A stretch of 64,000 nt of DNA. Source: Spirometra erinaceieuropaei. Its lineage: Eukaryota > Platyhelminthes > Cestoda > Diphyllobothriidea > Diphyllobothriidae. The position numbers and the translations under genes are program-made. The number at the start of each line of letters is the position of its first letter. The stretch's first letter is position 1. The notes under the pieces were generated by a model that saw only the letters and a list, made by a program, of their open reading frames with translations, was not told the origin of the DNA and did not search any database. The stretch spans positions 2,882,257 through 2,946,256 of the forward strand of contig CACRXP010000001.1 of assembly GCA_902702965.1 (NCBI GenBank), written 5' to 3'. Below are positions 9,178 through 23,100 of the stretch, one piece after another.

Positions 9178-11866
9178 GTGACAAATGCAACGGGAAATTC
9201 GGCTGGTGAAAAAATGAGGTGTTTGCACACTAATACTCAAAGCCTCATATCGAAACTAGACGAGCTAAAACTTTGTCTTGCCGAGCTGTCTCCAGATGTT
9301 TTAGCAGTAACCGAGACCTGGCTGTCCGGGAATATTAGCGATAGCGAAGTAGCCTTGCCTGGATACCAAATTTGTCGGAGGGTCAGGGAACATCGTTAGG
9401 GTGGTGGTAGAGTTGTGTATGTGAATGAGGGCCTGACAGTGTCGGAAAAAACCATCAAGTTTTGCGTGCGGCACGGAAGCCCTTTGGTTGGCCATCAAGG
9501 CCACCGGTTCCCCGTGTCTCGATGTCCTCACTGTCTACGACCACCTAGAACAGACCAAATCGCCGACACTCAATTATTGGGGCTGTTGGAGAAATTTTCC
9601 AGTCGACCTAACATCATGATCATGGGCGACTTCAACGTACCAGGAACAAACTGGAATACCCTCCAAGCGTCAGGTCCAAAATCGGCATTCGATTACCGCC
9701 TGTTGAGCAAAACATTAAATGCGTGCCTCACACAACATGTTATGTTCCCAACGAGAACACGTGAAGGACAAAGGGCAAACTGCCTCGATCTGCTTTTACG
9801 AAAACATCAGACAGCATAGACGAGATCACCTCCATGCCGCCCTTTGCCTGAAGTGATCACGTAGTGCTTATGTGGGATTATTCGTTATTCGCCGTTTTAC
9901 ATACTCCAGACCAAAAAAGACGGAATGTTTGGCGAGGCGACTCCAATCAGATGAGGGCAGACTTATCCGGTTTCGACTGGGGCTCATTGTTTACAGGAAA
10001 TGCCAACGATTACTGGAAGCTGTTCAAGAATGTCCTCCTGCAGCTCATCAACAACCACTGCCCACTGACTAGTGTAAGACTGAACAAACACCCCTGGGTG
10101 GCTAAATAGTAACCTTATAAAAGAAATCAACAGGCGGCACAAATTGTGGAGAAAATGCTGTGTCACTAGGCAAGTTGAATATTTCAACACCTACAAGTCA
10201 CAGAGGAACAAACTGAGAAACCTGATCATGAAGACGCAGAGGGTATTCGAGAAGAACTGGCTACAAAAAGTAACGCAAAACCCAAAATTACTCTACAGCT
10301 ACCTCCGACGAAGTACAAGGAACAGGCATCAAATCCCCGTAATAAGGACTACTGATGGCGTTGAGATTGCTGATATTAGGGATAAAGCTGCGTATTTTGC
10401 ACAGTTCTTCCAATCAGTCTGCACAAACGAGGCAAGGTTCCTTCCCTCCTCAACAGAAGAACTGCCGACACCAAGCGCCAGTGATATACTCTTCTCAGAA
10501 GGCATTGTCCGAAGAGAATTAAAGGAATTGGACGAATCGAACTCGCCAAGACCAGACGAGATTCCATCCAAGCATCTCAAGGAACTTGCCAGTGAGCTCT
10601 CTGTGCCTTTGTCGATGCTATTTCAAACGTCATTTGACACTAGAACACTTCCTGTCGATTGGAAGCTGGCGCATATTACTCCGTTACACAAAGGAGGTAA
10701 CAGGGCAGCGACGACTAATTACAGGCCCATAAGCTTGACATGCATTCTCTGCAAAGTTAAGGAAAGGATCATAAAGAGTGGACTGATGCATTTCCTGGAA
10801 GTTCACGGCCTGCTATCGAAATGCCAACATGGGTTGCGGAAAGGAAGATTCTGCACGACAAACTTGCTGCAATCTCTCCAGAGCTGGACCCAAGCTCTCG
10901 ACGACAGGCACGCGGTCCATATGGCCTTCATCGACTTCTAGAAGGCATCCGACACTGTGCCACACCAGAGACTCTTACATAAGCTAAAAAATAGGGATCA
11001 GTGGCAACTTCCTTAAATGGATTGAAAACTTCCTTTTGGGTCGACAGCAGGTAGAGTGCATCGGTCAAGAGGAATCCGATCCTGCTATGGTCGAGAGTGG
11101 TGTCCCCCAGGGTTCAGTATTGGGACCCATTTTGTTCCTTATTTACGTGGACGATGCCGCAAGGGCTTTGGACTGCGAAGTAGCAATGTTTCCCGATGAC
11201 ATGAAGATATGGATTGTAATTGGGGGTCCTGCCGACGAAGACAGACTGCAGATGAACCTGAATCGGTTGGAGGAGTGGTCAAACCGTTGCCTCCTGCGGT
11301 TCAACGCTGCCAAATGTAGCATACTTCTCCTAGGCAACACAACCAGATCCGCCAGCACAAGAGACTACTTTCTGGGCGATGCAGCTCTACAAGAGGTCGA
11401 AGCCCAAGAGGACCTCGGTGTGCTGACGACCAGTTCACTAAAGCCATCCGCTCACTGTTCGAGAGTGGCAAAAACCGCAATGTTCGTACTGTACGCCATA
11501 AAGCGTGCATTTATGGACTTTGATGAGGATGCTTTCTCAAAGACATTCGGCACATTCACCCGGCCGCATTTGGAGTATGACATACAGGCCTGGAGACCGT
11601 GGGGGATTGAGGATCAAAACTGCCTCCAAAGAGTTCAGAGGAGAGCCACGAAGATGGTTGGGGGTCAAAGCTCCTTTCCTTATGCAACCCGCCTAGTAAA
11701 TCTGAACCTCTTTCCTTTGAGTTACAGGCAACCTCGCGGGCATTTCTTGCAAGCCTCCCGCATTGTAGAGGGGTTGGATTGCAGTCTGGCCTTCGGGGAC
11801 TTCCTACGCCAAAGCAGCAAAGATAGCTACGTGTATCCTGGCAGCAATCAGGATGTCCTTCCCTAA
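9178..11866 (+). mobile_element. CR1-like LINE, copy B (ORF2 only, inactivated)
   Basis: The copy is related to copy A but older. Endonuclease: MRCLHTNTQSLISKLDEL at 9211, VLAVTETWLS at about 9299, a premature TAG at 9397, IMGDFNVPG at about 9625, SDHVV near 9855. RT linker from 10144, DEIPSKHLKEL near 10556, ANYRPIS-type block at about 10717, then stop and frameshift within DF-KASDTV near 10940, SGVPQGSVLGP at 11094, and a catalytic box reading FPDD (11190) in place of FADD. The last recognisable C-terminal block ends near 11866. The Pro for Ala change and the stops mean it cannot be active. It lies in the same orientation as and upstream of TM7SF3. Confidence 0.8.
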
Positions 11867-11869
11867 CTT

Positions 11870-12280
11870 TCATGGAGAGCTTTTTGTTCGAGTGTTTGGA
11901 ACATATATGCGGTCGACGTTAAAATATTGCGCACGGGCGTGGCGTCCCTGAATGAGGCAAGGCAAAATTCTTCTGGGAAAATCTCAACCAAGGGCTGCCA
12001 AGCTAGTCAGCGTACTTAGGTGCTTACCTTATGAGGAACAGCTGAACATTTTCCACTCTTTTACAGACAGTACAGAAGGAGTATGGTTATATCGTTCAGA
12101 CGCGTCAGAGTAGCAGACTGTGCACTTCCTTTGACCGCTTTTTTGAACAGCCCAAATGACAAATCTCTGAGGGCACCAGAACTAATTAAAGATAAAGTAC
12201 GCCAGGCATTAAGCACGGAACATAATACCCTATTCGGTTGTTGGGAAGTAAAGCGTTCTGATATTCAGAAGAAGACTTGA
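11870..12280 (+). mobile_element. LINE RT C-terminal fragment, separate copy
   Basis: Directly after copy B the sequence again encodes the LINE C-terminal block (VFGTYMRSTLKYCARAW at about 11893, then PRAAKLVSVLRCLPYEEQL at about 11990). It duplicates a region already present in copy B, so it is a second, diverged fragment. A frame to a stop at 12280 (MVISFRRVRVADCAL...) follows after a frame change. Confidence 0.5.
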
Positions 12281-13790
12281 TAACACTGTACGTGATGGTC
12301 ACCTGTTCACTTGACAAGGACTGGCTTAATGCAATCATATTGTCATGTAAACATATGTACGTTTTTCATCGTATGAAGATAAATCGAGCTTAACCTATCA
12401 TCCTTACACATACTGAATAACATAAGTATGTCATATTGCAACAACGCCCAGCACAATCTCAAGAACTAATTGATCATCTCATCCCGAACTCATGTCATAA
12501 ATATCCATTCCCTCATGCAGCTCGGCAGACATTATAGCGGTCAAGGATGTGAGATCGGCTTGAGACACACACCATAATTTCGCCCCGTCTAATATCAGAA
12601 GTCAGGAGGTTGTGAGGACTGGCTTATTCTGTGCACAGCCCAGGTCGCCATGAGTTGGCTGTTTGCTTGTGACAGAGATAAGCGTCCGTTTGCAGAGAGC
12701 TTCAGTCGCCATGTGTCTTGCTGTGTGATGCTGTCGCACATTTTATGTTGTCTATGTGTGTTAACACCACTGGTCTCTTGTACCTGCCTGTGTTGCCTAC
12801 CAGCGAAAGGGGTTGCGATGATTGGCTTCGAGAGTACGCGAGGGTGATGGCAAATCTAGCATGGTGCAGGCAGGAAATCGTCCGGATGCGTGGTGTGGAC
12901 GGAAGTACAGCGAGACAAATCGATGGTTCGTGTGCGGAGCCGTGACGCGTGTACAGTCGAACGAGCAGACGCTGCCTCCTATCCTCAGAAACTCTGAGAA
13001 CGCAGAAGTTTTAGGCGGACTCCCGTTAGTAGTACTGAGTTGCACACTTTATGGGAAGCGTTATGTTCGCTAATCTACCTCGCCTTTCGCAATGCCCCAC
13101 TCTTCAATCACAGTCAGGACACAAAGGGTTATAAAACTGCGGGTTTCCTCGCTCAAACCGATTCCAGCGCCATGGAATACCTCATTGACTTGGCCATTAT
13201 TTTCCGCGTAGAAGCAGGGCACAATTATTGCGTTGCCAGCCATCAGATGGCGACGAACGCCATATTTATCCGGTGCCTTTTTTCCCGTAATGATAATAGG
13301 GTAATGCAGTGCTTAAGAGGAACTAAAGACGCAGTGGGTCAGCAGTCTCTAGTTCAAAAATTTTGCAAAATTTCTATTTTGACTGCTGACGCCGACTATG
13401 TAAGAAACGCGTAAATGAAAACGTCCTGTGTCGTTCAGCTCAACCTGCACCACCTGGTCTTCAGTTCAAATAAGTGGTCCTAGCACAACCATTATCTATT
13501 AGTATGTTGCTCATGGGAGACCACGTGGATAACGAACCGCGATCTGCCACCCAGAGTACTTACAGTATAAGGCAAACGTAACATATGACCTCATGTCCTG
13601 CAGTTTTTCCGGATGTTTCTTAGTCGTAGATCCTACCTACTTTTACTTTACTAAATTAGGATTATCAGTGCGGAGTCCCTATAATTTTGAAGAACTGGAA
13701 TATCTAAGCATTCCCTAAATTTCGGCTCATGTGAATCTAAAAATTGAACTGACACTTTTCGGGAAATGCCCTAAACGAAGGCTTCGTAGG
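12281..13790. other. Upstream region of TM7SF3, no gene recognised
   Basis: Short frames only, none with recognisable motifs and no repeats I could pair with other parts of the window. It should hold the promoter and 5' UTR of the + strand gene starting at 13791; no clear TATA or initiator element could be picked out by eye. Confidence 0.4.
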
Positions 13791-14160
13791 ATGGGATTAT
13801 TTTTTCCTTTCCTGTACATTCTGACTCAAGTCACTATATTGGCTACTCAACATCATTTCTCCGATGACCTTCAATTCGATGTTTGGAACGATGTAATTAT
13901 ATCACCTGGATTAACCAAAATTACCTTCGGCCCTCCGCCAGTCGGACCCGGAATAATAAGTTTTTCCGTGCATAGTCCATTTAACAAAGTATTTGCGTCT
14001 CTGTCGCCAGGATGCCCACGAGAGGTTTCTCAATATGGCACGCATTTGGGTTTGATTAGTCGCCAGCCCGTGGAAAATTCGTCGGCACTGTTGTACATTT
14101 GTTCCTCACACACTGGTTGGCTTATGGGTGCAGTCAAGGCGTCTGCATATTCCACTGGCT
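13791..14160 (+). CDS. TM7SF3: TM7SF3 exon 1: signal peptide and N-terminal ectodomain
   Basis: Start chosen at ATG 13791 because MGLFFPFLYILTQVTILA is a typical signal peptide directly before the ectodomain. The exon ends with GGC T before GTATGT (phase 1). An in-frame GTG further upstream (13731) would put a charged leader before the signal and is less likely. Confidence 0.8.
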
Positions 14161-17100
14161 GTATGTTGTCATTTGCTTATATGCCCGTTTGCAGTTGCGA
14201 TTCCTGGAGGTTGTGGAAAGGCGTCTACGGACGTTTTTGGAGTGTCTACAATCATTGCGCGATGGGACAGCCATATGAACATTGAATCGGAAAACTCCAG
14301 TAAAACCGGACATCTAGACTTTTGGACCTCCAGCGTGAATTTTTATGCTGCAGACGTGCCTCGAGGTTTGAACGAGTCATGCGCTGAAGTGCTTGCCCCA
14401 AACTCGACCCTGATGGACAATATTATTTATCACGTCTACTCTGTGCCGCTGGTCACATGCGGTGGATCGTTAGACAGCTTTGAAAATCCGCGAACAGATG
14501 AGATTCTGAAGACTATAAGCCGCATATCATCCTCGGGCGATACACTTTTTCACGGTTCTTTGATAGTGAGTGTCAAAGCAAGGTACGTATTTTGATGTTC
14601 ACAACCGTCTAATTGCGCCTGCGCTCCCATTCCAAATCCCACCTTTGCCTCTCTGTTTTGGCGACTTTTCATCTTGAAGTTAAGTAACGAGAGCTTTCAT
14701 GGGAACGATTTAAACCCTGTCAATCGGTCTGGCTTAAAACCGGATGCCTCGTATGACAAAAGCATGTAAACGGGACGACGAACAGTGACATCAGGTATCC
14801 CCTATGAAAGAGTAATGCAAATTAGATCCTGGTTAAACTAAGGAAAGTCATCCGTATACTATGACAATTATTTTGGAAAGACTATCAAAAGCCACCAACA
14901 GAGAGCAACATTCGAGAAGCTTTTATTATTCACCTTGTCTAGAATTAGGGCATATAGAATTTTTGGTGAACGTTGAGCATCAGCGTACCGGCCAGCTAGG
15001 AAATCAGAAATGTAGGCAACGCGTGTGCTGGATGGAGAAAAACGGAGAGACTTCCCAGATCAGATCTGGTCCAAATACTAGGTAATGCTCTTATCAAGTG
15101 TATGGTATAACGATTCAGTATGTTATTGGTGCGAAGGAATCAGAGAAAAGGTATCGATCACCAGTACCCATTTTTCGAGCTCATGAGCTCTCGAAATCGA
15201 AAACCACTTTTGCCCTCAGAAGTCCATAATTAGACTCAACAAGCGTTCCGTTGTCTACTTCCTGATCCCAGAAACCAATAGCGCACGGGTACAGCCTCCT
15301 CTCAAAGTCCACTCGCTCATCATTTAGGTTGAAGACAAGGGGGGGGGACAATACCATTTCGAATAGGGATTCGGAGAGATTATGTCACTCACTGACTCTC
15401 CTCACTCCCACCACGCCTTAGAGAACCATGAATGCCGACGACCGTTTTCGTCGTCAGTAGGTGTCCTCGGTCGGCGGTAGTTTTGCGTTTTAAAATTATC
15501 CTTTAGCCGAATCTACAGTAGTCTCGCTGGACTGTGATTGCCAAATGCGTCGGCGTTGTGCGAGTCCGCAGTATACGGTTATGAACCACCCCCGTAGCAT
15601 ACATCGCGGCTGTATCGTGGAAGCTTCCAGAGACAAGAAATGCTAAACAGGTTGTATTCGAGCTTTTGTTAGTCATTGCCTCGTCTCTAACCGAGAGCAT
15701 CCGTGGTATGTAGAACAGTAGATATCTTGGGCTAATCACATTCAAAAGGTTGAAATATTCCTTGAAGTGTGAAGCCTTTGAACATTATTCCAGTTTTCGT
15801 GGCTTTCGGTTTCAAACCGCATTTATAGTAGAATGGATGCATACAATTAAGGACATGTTAGGCTTGATCACGGGACATTTTACCATACCTGGATACCTTA
15901 GGTGTTCTGGTCGGCTGTGCGCGGAACCAGCTTTGCCTAATTATGAAGAAAGACTTGCGAACCTACACCTTTTTAGTCGTAAACTCCTAATTCCAAATGC
16001 CTGTTTTCTAAGCTCTGTACCCGAGCCTATATCGTTATGATTAATTAATATGCACTGAAAAAAAATCAGGAATTTCAGGTACGTATTATGACTCTTGGAA
16101 AGCACTTCTGTCTACCGCGTCCACTCCACCTGCTGCAGAAGTCAGCAAAGTTAACAGTCTTCATTTGATAACTGTATTGTGTCTGTATAATCTGTAGAAA
16201 AATGAATACTTGGCCAAACTATTTCCTGCGAGAGCGAAATCCGGTCTCATTTTTGCTTGTCAATACAACTGGAAGTGCATAAAGTTTATGGGGATACTAA
16301 AGGGATCTTTATGACCATGTTAGGCTGATGCGCATGCACCCGAAGAATTCTAATTTGTTGGCAACCAAAACAGTGATGTCCCAGTACTATGCAGCTGGCT
16401 CGTTATAACGCACTTTCAGATGACTCCAGATATCATCCAAAATGAACATCAGCACAGTTTTTGTCGATTTTACCTCACAGTCCGCTCGCATCCATCACCA
16501 TCGAAAGCCCTGGGCTTCTTCTTTAATAACGGCCAACTACTGCAGAGAATAATCACAGTCATTATCTGGTTTCGATGCCGTTTATAGCTGTGTGCATATG
16601 CAGATGTCAGACCGGGCAGTTCGATGAAGTGCTCTTTCTGTCATGGGAATCACCCACTCAGTGAGGTATCAGGAAAAACTGTTTTCCCTCCAATCGCCAG
16701 ACTAACTGCCAGAAAAAAGCACACAGAGTTTGCCTGTATTGCCGAACATCGAGTCTCGCTCAGACTCTGTGCTCGGCCTCAATCAAGCTATCTGATGACG
16801 CAGTGCCCAAAAATTCGGACGTGCCGCACTCTACCAGTCAGTTACATAGTGTTGACTGGTATCCAGTCTTTTGGTTTTCGTCTGCCGTGGTCTAGATTAA
16901 CAAACAGGATATGAGCTATGCCGTTCGTGGATATTGCCCATTTCTTTCCGGTAGAAGACTTCTGGAAGTCATCGTATACTATCAGAACGAAGCGGCATTT
17001 GACGCTCTGCCTCCATCGCGACTGACTGCTGCAAATACCGAAGCATTTAATGGGAGTGGCTTATGAGGGCTCCCTGAAGGGCAGTCGCTCTCTCACAAGT

Positions 17101-20100
17101 TCGAGATGTGCCTTTCTCGGTTCCTCACTAAACAACAGTAAGAACCTGCGGTCTACCAATATTTGCCTGCCAGGATACATTCGATATGCCTGTCAGTTTT
17201 CACCCCTGTAGGTGCCTCATTAGTTCTTCTTTGTTGAAACGGGCTTATCGTCTTTATCACGGCCTAAGAGTCAGGTCTTGCTGCTAACTTGCCTACCGAT
17301 AGCGGACTTCTCAACGACGTGTTGAGTCGTTGTGCCAGCCTTGCCACTGTTCACGTCTCAGACCCCCGAGATAGTTATATTTGTCTTTTGACACAAGGGT
17401 TCATATGGCCAGCATTTGTGTGCCTGTGTCTTTAAGAACGTGCTCGTTTAAGCAAGCAATGCTGACTTCATCCATTTACGACGGATTTCAGACCGCATAC
17501 TCGATATCCACCTACCTGATAGGGCTCAGAAACTTCTGTCTCTACGGACATCATATCAGTATTCGTAAATTGTCGTGGACATCTGAGGGAATTTGGTAGG
17601 TCGACGTCCCCACTCCAGTGCGGTACCGGTTTTTGCCTTTGTTGCTTGAACTGAAAGTTCACAGGGGTTAAATTCACCTGTCTAGTATTCCTAGTCCCTG
17701 TAAGCCTTCCTATTCGCGTAAACTCTCCACTTTGACTAACATACCTCTCCACGCATGGCAGCGGGACTCATTACGCAATGCCCTGGGTGAATCAGTTCAG
17801 CATATTCTCAACTACTGATTGCAGTGGGATGCTCGGCTAAACATGTCCCAATAACCACCACACAGCTCTCCCTCAACGGCCGCAGCAAGCCTTCTTAAAA
17901 ATGGATCATGCAATACACTATTTGTCAACTCGCGGTGACTTTAGTTTGAGGCCCGGATAGCATACTTCGCCGAAAGTGACGTTTCACTGTAGCCTATGAG
18001 TGAATTTCCCGAGGTCAGCCTACCTAATTACGTAGTGCAGTAGCGCCGGATAAAACATCGCATCTGGCTTTAAAACAGACGAAAGGTGGGGTACTGCGTC
18101 CATCGTCGCTTCAAAATTATTCCACTTCTGGGGAGTGGGGTGACTCGTAACTTTCTATTCTACCACAAGGTCATCGCGTTCCGTGCTGTTGTTAGACCAC
18201 CAGATGGCTTTGTTTGCCATTCTACTCCTCTTGTTTGCATTTGCTCTCCAATGTATCAATTTTTGTGCACCAAATAAGTCCGCACTCCTAATTATCTTTT
18301 ATTTCGCAATGTTTTCCAACAATAATAGCTGGTGTCTGTGCGTGTGATATTTTGCTCACACACTGCCCCCCAAACCGCTCGTCCGATTATCCTTCGTGAA
18401 GCCATTATCCCTATGTATTGACTCACCCTCTTTGAATAGGTTTCATGTCTCGTTTAGTGTGTGTGTGTGGGCCTAATATGCATTTCCATTCCCACCTGCC
18501 CAGGGACCTGCAGCTGAGGGAGGACTTCAGTTACGGCATTCCACTTGTTCGACACCTCGGAGTGGCCGCCGTTGTGACAATAATTGCGGAATATCAGGCC
18601 AATATTGCGGCTAATGGGGAAAGCTCTACCTTCGTCGCCTACACACCAACCGTCCTCTATACATGCCGTCCTACCAGAGAGTTTACTCCTGAGGCAGTAC
18701 ACTACCTGTCCGACCAACTGAGCTGTGGTTTGCTGTCGGACTCCGTTCCTGGCACACGCTTCTTTGTTGGCCTCCTTATGGTCGTTTCTTTTCTCTACGC
18801 AGTACTGGGCAGCTACTTTGTGTGGTCACGTAAGCTTTTCTCCTCTATACTACACTTACCATTCATTTCTGCCTTCACTGCTCAAGCTTCTCTTTGTAAG
18901 TCACTCATTCCGTGTTTTAGCAGGCGTAACTTCTTGTTCCGAATTAGAAGGACTTCAGCTGCTTTTTGTTCTGCAGCACTGGAATGTGTAGAGTGCATAA
19001 GGTCAGTAACCGCATCGACTGATTGGCAGTTACATCGAATGCCTTGCCTAGACCCCATCTTTCGCCGCAGTCTACATCCAAATAACCTCTGTGCTTGCCG
19101 GCAAAATTAAATGAGGATCCATTAGAGAACTCTCCGACGCCCGTTATTGCGTGTTAAGTCTGGCTCAGTTTTTGAGTAGGAGCTAGCCCCGTCGTGTCAC
19201 GCACAGACCTAAGTGGCCTACCAGGCAAATCGTTGCTCACAAGACCACCTCTAAACCTCCTGACCAAGCCTTACTATTGCAACACGATAAGTTATCGCTG
19301 CCGCGTCCTCCAATAGAGTTGGTGGTGGTTATCACCATAGCCAGCAAAGGAACTATCCGTGAATTATAGGAGGACATGCGGAGTAAAGAAACATGCGATG
19401 GCGGTTTCACAGAATAGATACGCGGTCAACCCACGGACTTTTATACAGCGTCATTTTTGAAAGCATTTCCGCTCCTTTGAGCTTCGAAAACCCACTCTAG
19501 AGACCTTTTGCACCTCCCTCAATTGGTGATGGGTGAGGTATGACTGTTCAGATATCGTAATTGCGTCGAGGCGGATTGACACGACTTCCTAGCGTACACT
19601 AAAATAATATGTGACAGGTGGATCTGGGCGCGGTAAGTCTGTCATGACGAGGGCATGACTAAACATGTAGGGCTTGTGTAGACGCATACTGTACACACTG
19701 TACACCAAAGGCTATTTGATGGAACCTTTTGACAGTCATATCCATTTTCGGTTCTCTTTTTAGGTTGTTTGCTGAGCCTTCTCATGACCTTCTCCCTCGT
19801 CTTCATGTTCTTCGGCTATAGATTTGAAATACTTCAGAGTAACGGTAAGTCCGGTCTTATTTTCAGAACCCCCTTCTGGTCAGAAATTGGTCCCCATCCG
19901 GCCTTCTAGAAGGCATGCCTTATGGGAATTGTCACATCTTTTTGACATGGTCTTCTCTGGATTATTGACTGCCGGCTCTCCCGTTCCTTCGCTCGCAAGG
20001 TAGAAAACGACCAAGGGCAGAGGCGTGTCAAACGTGCTGACGTGGGGATCTGGAAAGTTCCGTTGTCACCTTGTCGATGACTTGCATCAACTAAGTCTGT

Positions 20101-23100
20101 GAATGTGCGCTCAGCCGACCTGGTTATATGCTCACATAAGACGTTTGTCCGAGCCCTTTAATTTACCTGGCCCAGACTGAACACCCTCTAAATACGTGTT
20201 ATAGCGGCAAGCAAGAAGCCTATTTCGCCGACACCGCTCCCCTTACACCAGATCTAGGTTATCAATTCTTCTTCATGTTTAGCATAACTGAACACCCTCA
20301 GTCCGCTCCTCTATTCGACGATTTCTGCGACTGTTGTTATAACGATGGTGGTAAAGACGGCCATGCCGCTAGTTGTGATGGTTGTTGTGGGGATGGTAAT
20401 TGTGAATAGGCCTTCTTTATTTCCTACCTTCTTTCTTGGTCAGCGTCCGGTTGTGCGTTCAATTCGCCGTAACCGCCGAGTGCATGCATCAGAAGTAAAT
20501 ATGCAATGCCAAAGAGTAGAGCGCCGAATTTGCCTCTAGTGTGAACCGTCCAGATAGATATTAACTAAGAATCTTCTGAGATTAGAGTACGCTGAACTAA
20601 AACTTCTGAAACCGCCACTTACAGAAACAAAACTGTTCAAGTAGTCGGTATGTCCTGCACGTAGTAACTTCAAGAAAGGTTCTGTTACAATAGCAGGACA
20701 CCATCAGATCTAACAGGTATAGACTTCTGTTTACCTCGAGATTCATTAGCGCTTGAATTCTAGCTCATTCATTGTCTGGACTAGTTGTCTGTTCCACAGC
20801 AGTATTGTATACGCAAAAGACTTATTCACGAGCGACTGGCCAGTGATCGTATTTCTGCACTCCAGATCTATTCAGATGCGTTTTCACGCATGAAGTTAAA
20901 CACAAAGTTCCCGTTTTATTTGTATAAACTCCTGACCATTCTTTTTGGCCTAGACGGGACAAATGACTGCTTTTGCCAACATATCCATTTGTTACCATCT
21001 TTAGTAATGGGAAGAATCGCGCCACGTTAAACCTGCCGGCTGACCCGTGTTTAGAAGGGCACAAGCGTAGTCCCTGGCCAGTCGGTTTTTACCGAAATTG
21101 CCACACCCGACATTGCCTTTTTGCATCTTACCACTCTATGTTTAGTGGCCGCATGTGTCGTCTTCGGCGTCCTGATTCCCATCGCAACGAGCCTTTGCAT
21201 CATGATCGTGATCTGGTTTGCCTGTGTTCGGCGATCCTACTACCCCCCACCGCCTTCCATCCCTTCGCGGCCCAACATTTTTGCGCGTCCACCTATCGCC
21301 TCCACCTCCGATATCCTGTCCGTTTCGCGTGTCAATTTCAACCTCGACGATACCGAAGAGGTCGGAAATTCACGGCCCTACCAGCATGATGCTAGTGATG
21401 ACTACTACGATGCCGGAAAAGTGGGTTTTGACCGAGCTGGTGGTGGGGGTGCTGGCGTCGTGGGATCCTCCGTGAACCTCCTCTCCAATGCCACCAACAC
21501 GACCATGGGCATCGGTCTTAACATGGGCTTCGACGAGATGGGAGAGTCCTCGCCTGTCTCGGTGACCGAAAATCGACGCGGCTGTCTCTCGTTTTGTTGT
21601 GGCCGTTTACGTCAGGCGAATGCATTTCGACTTCGGCGCTTCGCGCGTCTCCCACCCATCATCCCCGCCTCATTCCTCATTGCTAGTCTTATTACTGGGG
21701 CCTGTCTACGTAAGTTATCTGCTTTCTCACATGACTTCCTCCTACCTTTATCATTACTCTTCAGCTTCTCCGAGGAATCCCACTCTGCGATCGGTCGAAC
21801 GAAAGTTGTTTAAACTGCTGAGCGCAAGCATACGGGCATTTTATAGGCCGAACCCCTCACAGCTGTGCCATGCAGTGACAGAATATCGACGAAACACGCG
21901 TGTCTGGGCCTCTAGCGAGTACCTGTGCTGTTATTATGGTATCCTCTAACCCTAAAATATGCTACTAACTGTCTGTCGACAGTTAATGAATATCATTTGG
22001 TCATCCCGCTGTGGCTAACGGACATCGGCCCATATATGCATACATCAAATTTCGGTCTGCGCCTATAGACTTTAGAATATACTGACCTACTCCAAGTTCG
22101 CAGTTAATTTCTGAGGAAATTAAAAAGCAACAAATCCACGACAAATCCTCAGCCACTCAAAGCCAACCACACTGCATCATTTGAAATCTCCCATCATTAA
22201 TGGACGACTTTTAGTTGCATGATAACACAAAAGCGGTATTGAAAATAACATTGCTTTGGTTAGAACAACGATCTTAAACGCAAAAAATTCAAAAACTTAA
22301 CATTCTATAAAGCCTGTCCTTGAAAAGAAGTAAAGGAAACACCATAAGCAAAATGTTTGCCAACTGACTTTTCAACGACCAAAATAGCATCTAAAGGGCT
22401 TCTTGGGATAATTTTCGGGGCGAATATCTTCCAAGAGCCAATGTAATATGCAGTATACAATATGCAATAATATACAGTATACAGCATTCTTGATCGTGCT
22501 TAGGGACGGCGTCTCGAGAGTTCTATGCATTTTTTCGGTTTTGCACTGTTCGAGATGCGGTCGACTACAATAAAGAGGCTTTCGCTTGATTTCGCAGATA
22601 GGGGCGCCACAAGCATAAACGTTTTTATAATGTTGCATGTAGGGAGCCCGGCCAGTCACAGATAACTTGGAGTATAGTTAGCAGATACAATCATGAAATG
22701 TCACTGAATACTGTACTGTTTTCAGTGTTCTAGATCGATTGTCCAAAATAACAGGTTCTGTCGTTTTTGTTTATCTAAACCTTCGAAGTTAAACCGTTCT
22801 CGAAAGCTTTTTGACCGAGTACCGTGTCCTCGGACGTTATTTTTTATGCCGATGACGGTTTTGGCCATGATTTTTGGCTCGCCCAAACGTGAAACCTGAT
22901 CATCAGGGAAGATAAAGTTCCACACCGAGGCCCAGTGAGGAATCCGTTCTTGATCAATTTCAAAACTTGAAAAAGTATCACACTGGGAGTATTTCGTTGG
23001 TTCCTATCTCTCCAAAATAAAGTCAGGGGAAAAATGAAACCTTTTTTCCCGCCCACACACTATTTCAGACCGATATGAATAATTTTTCTGCCATAAATTA

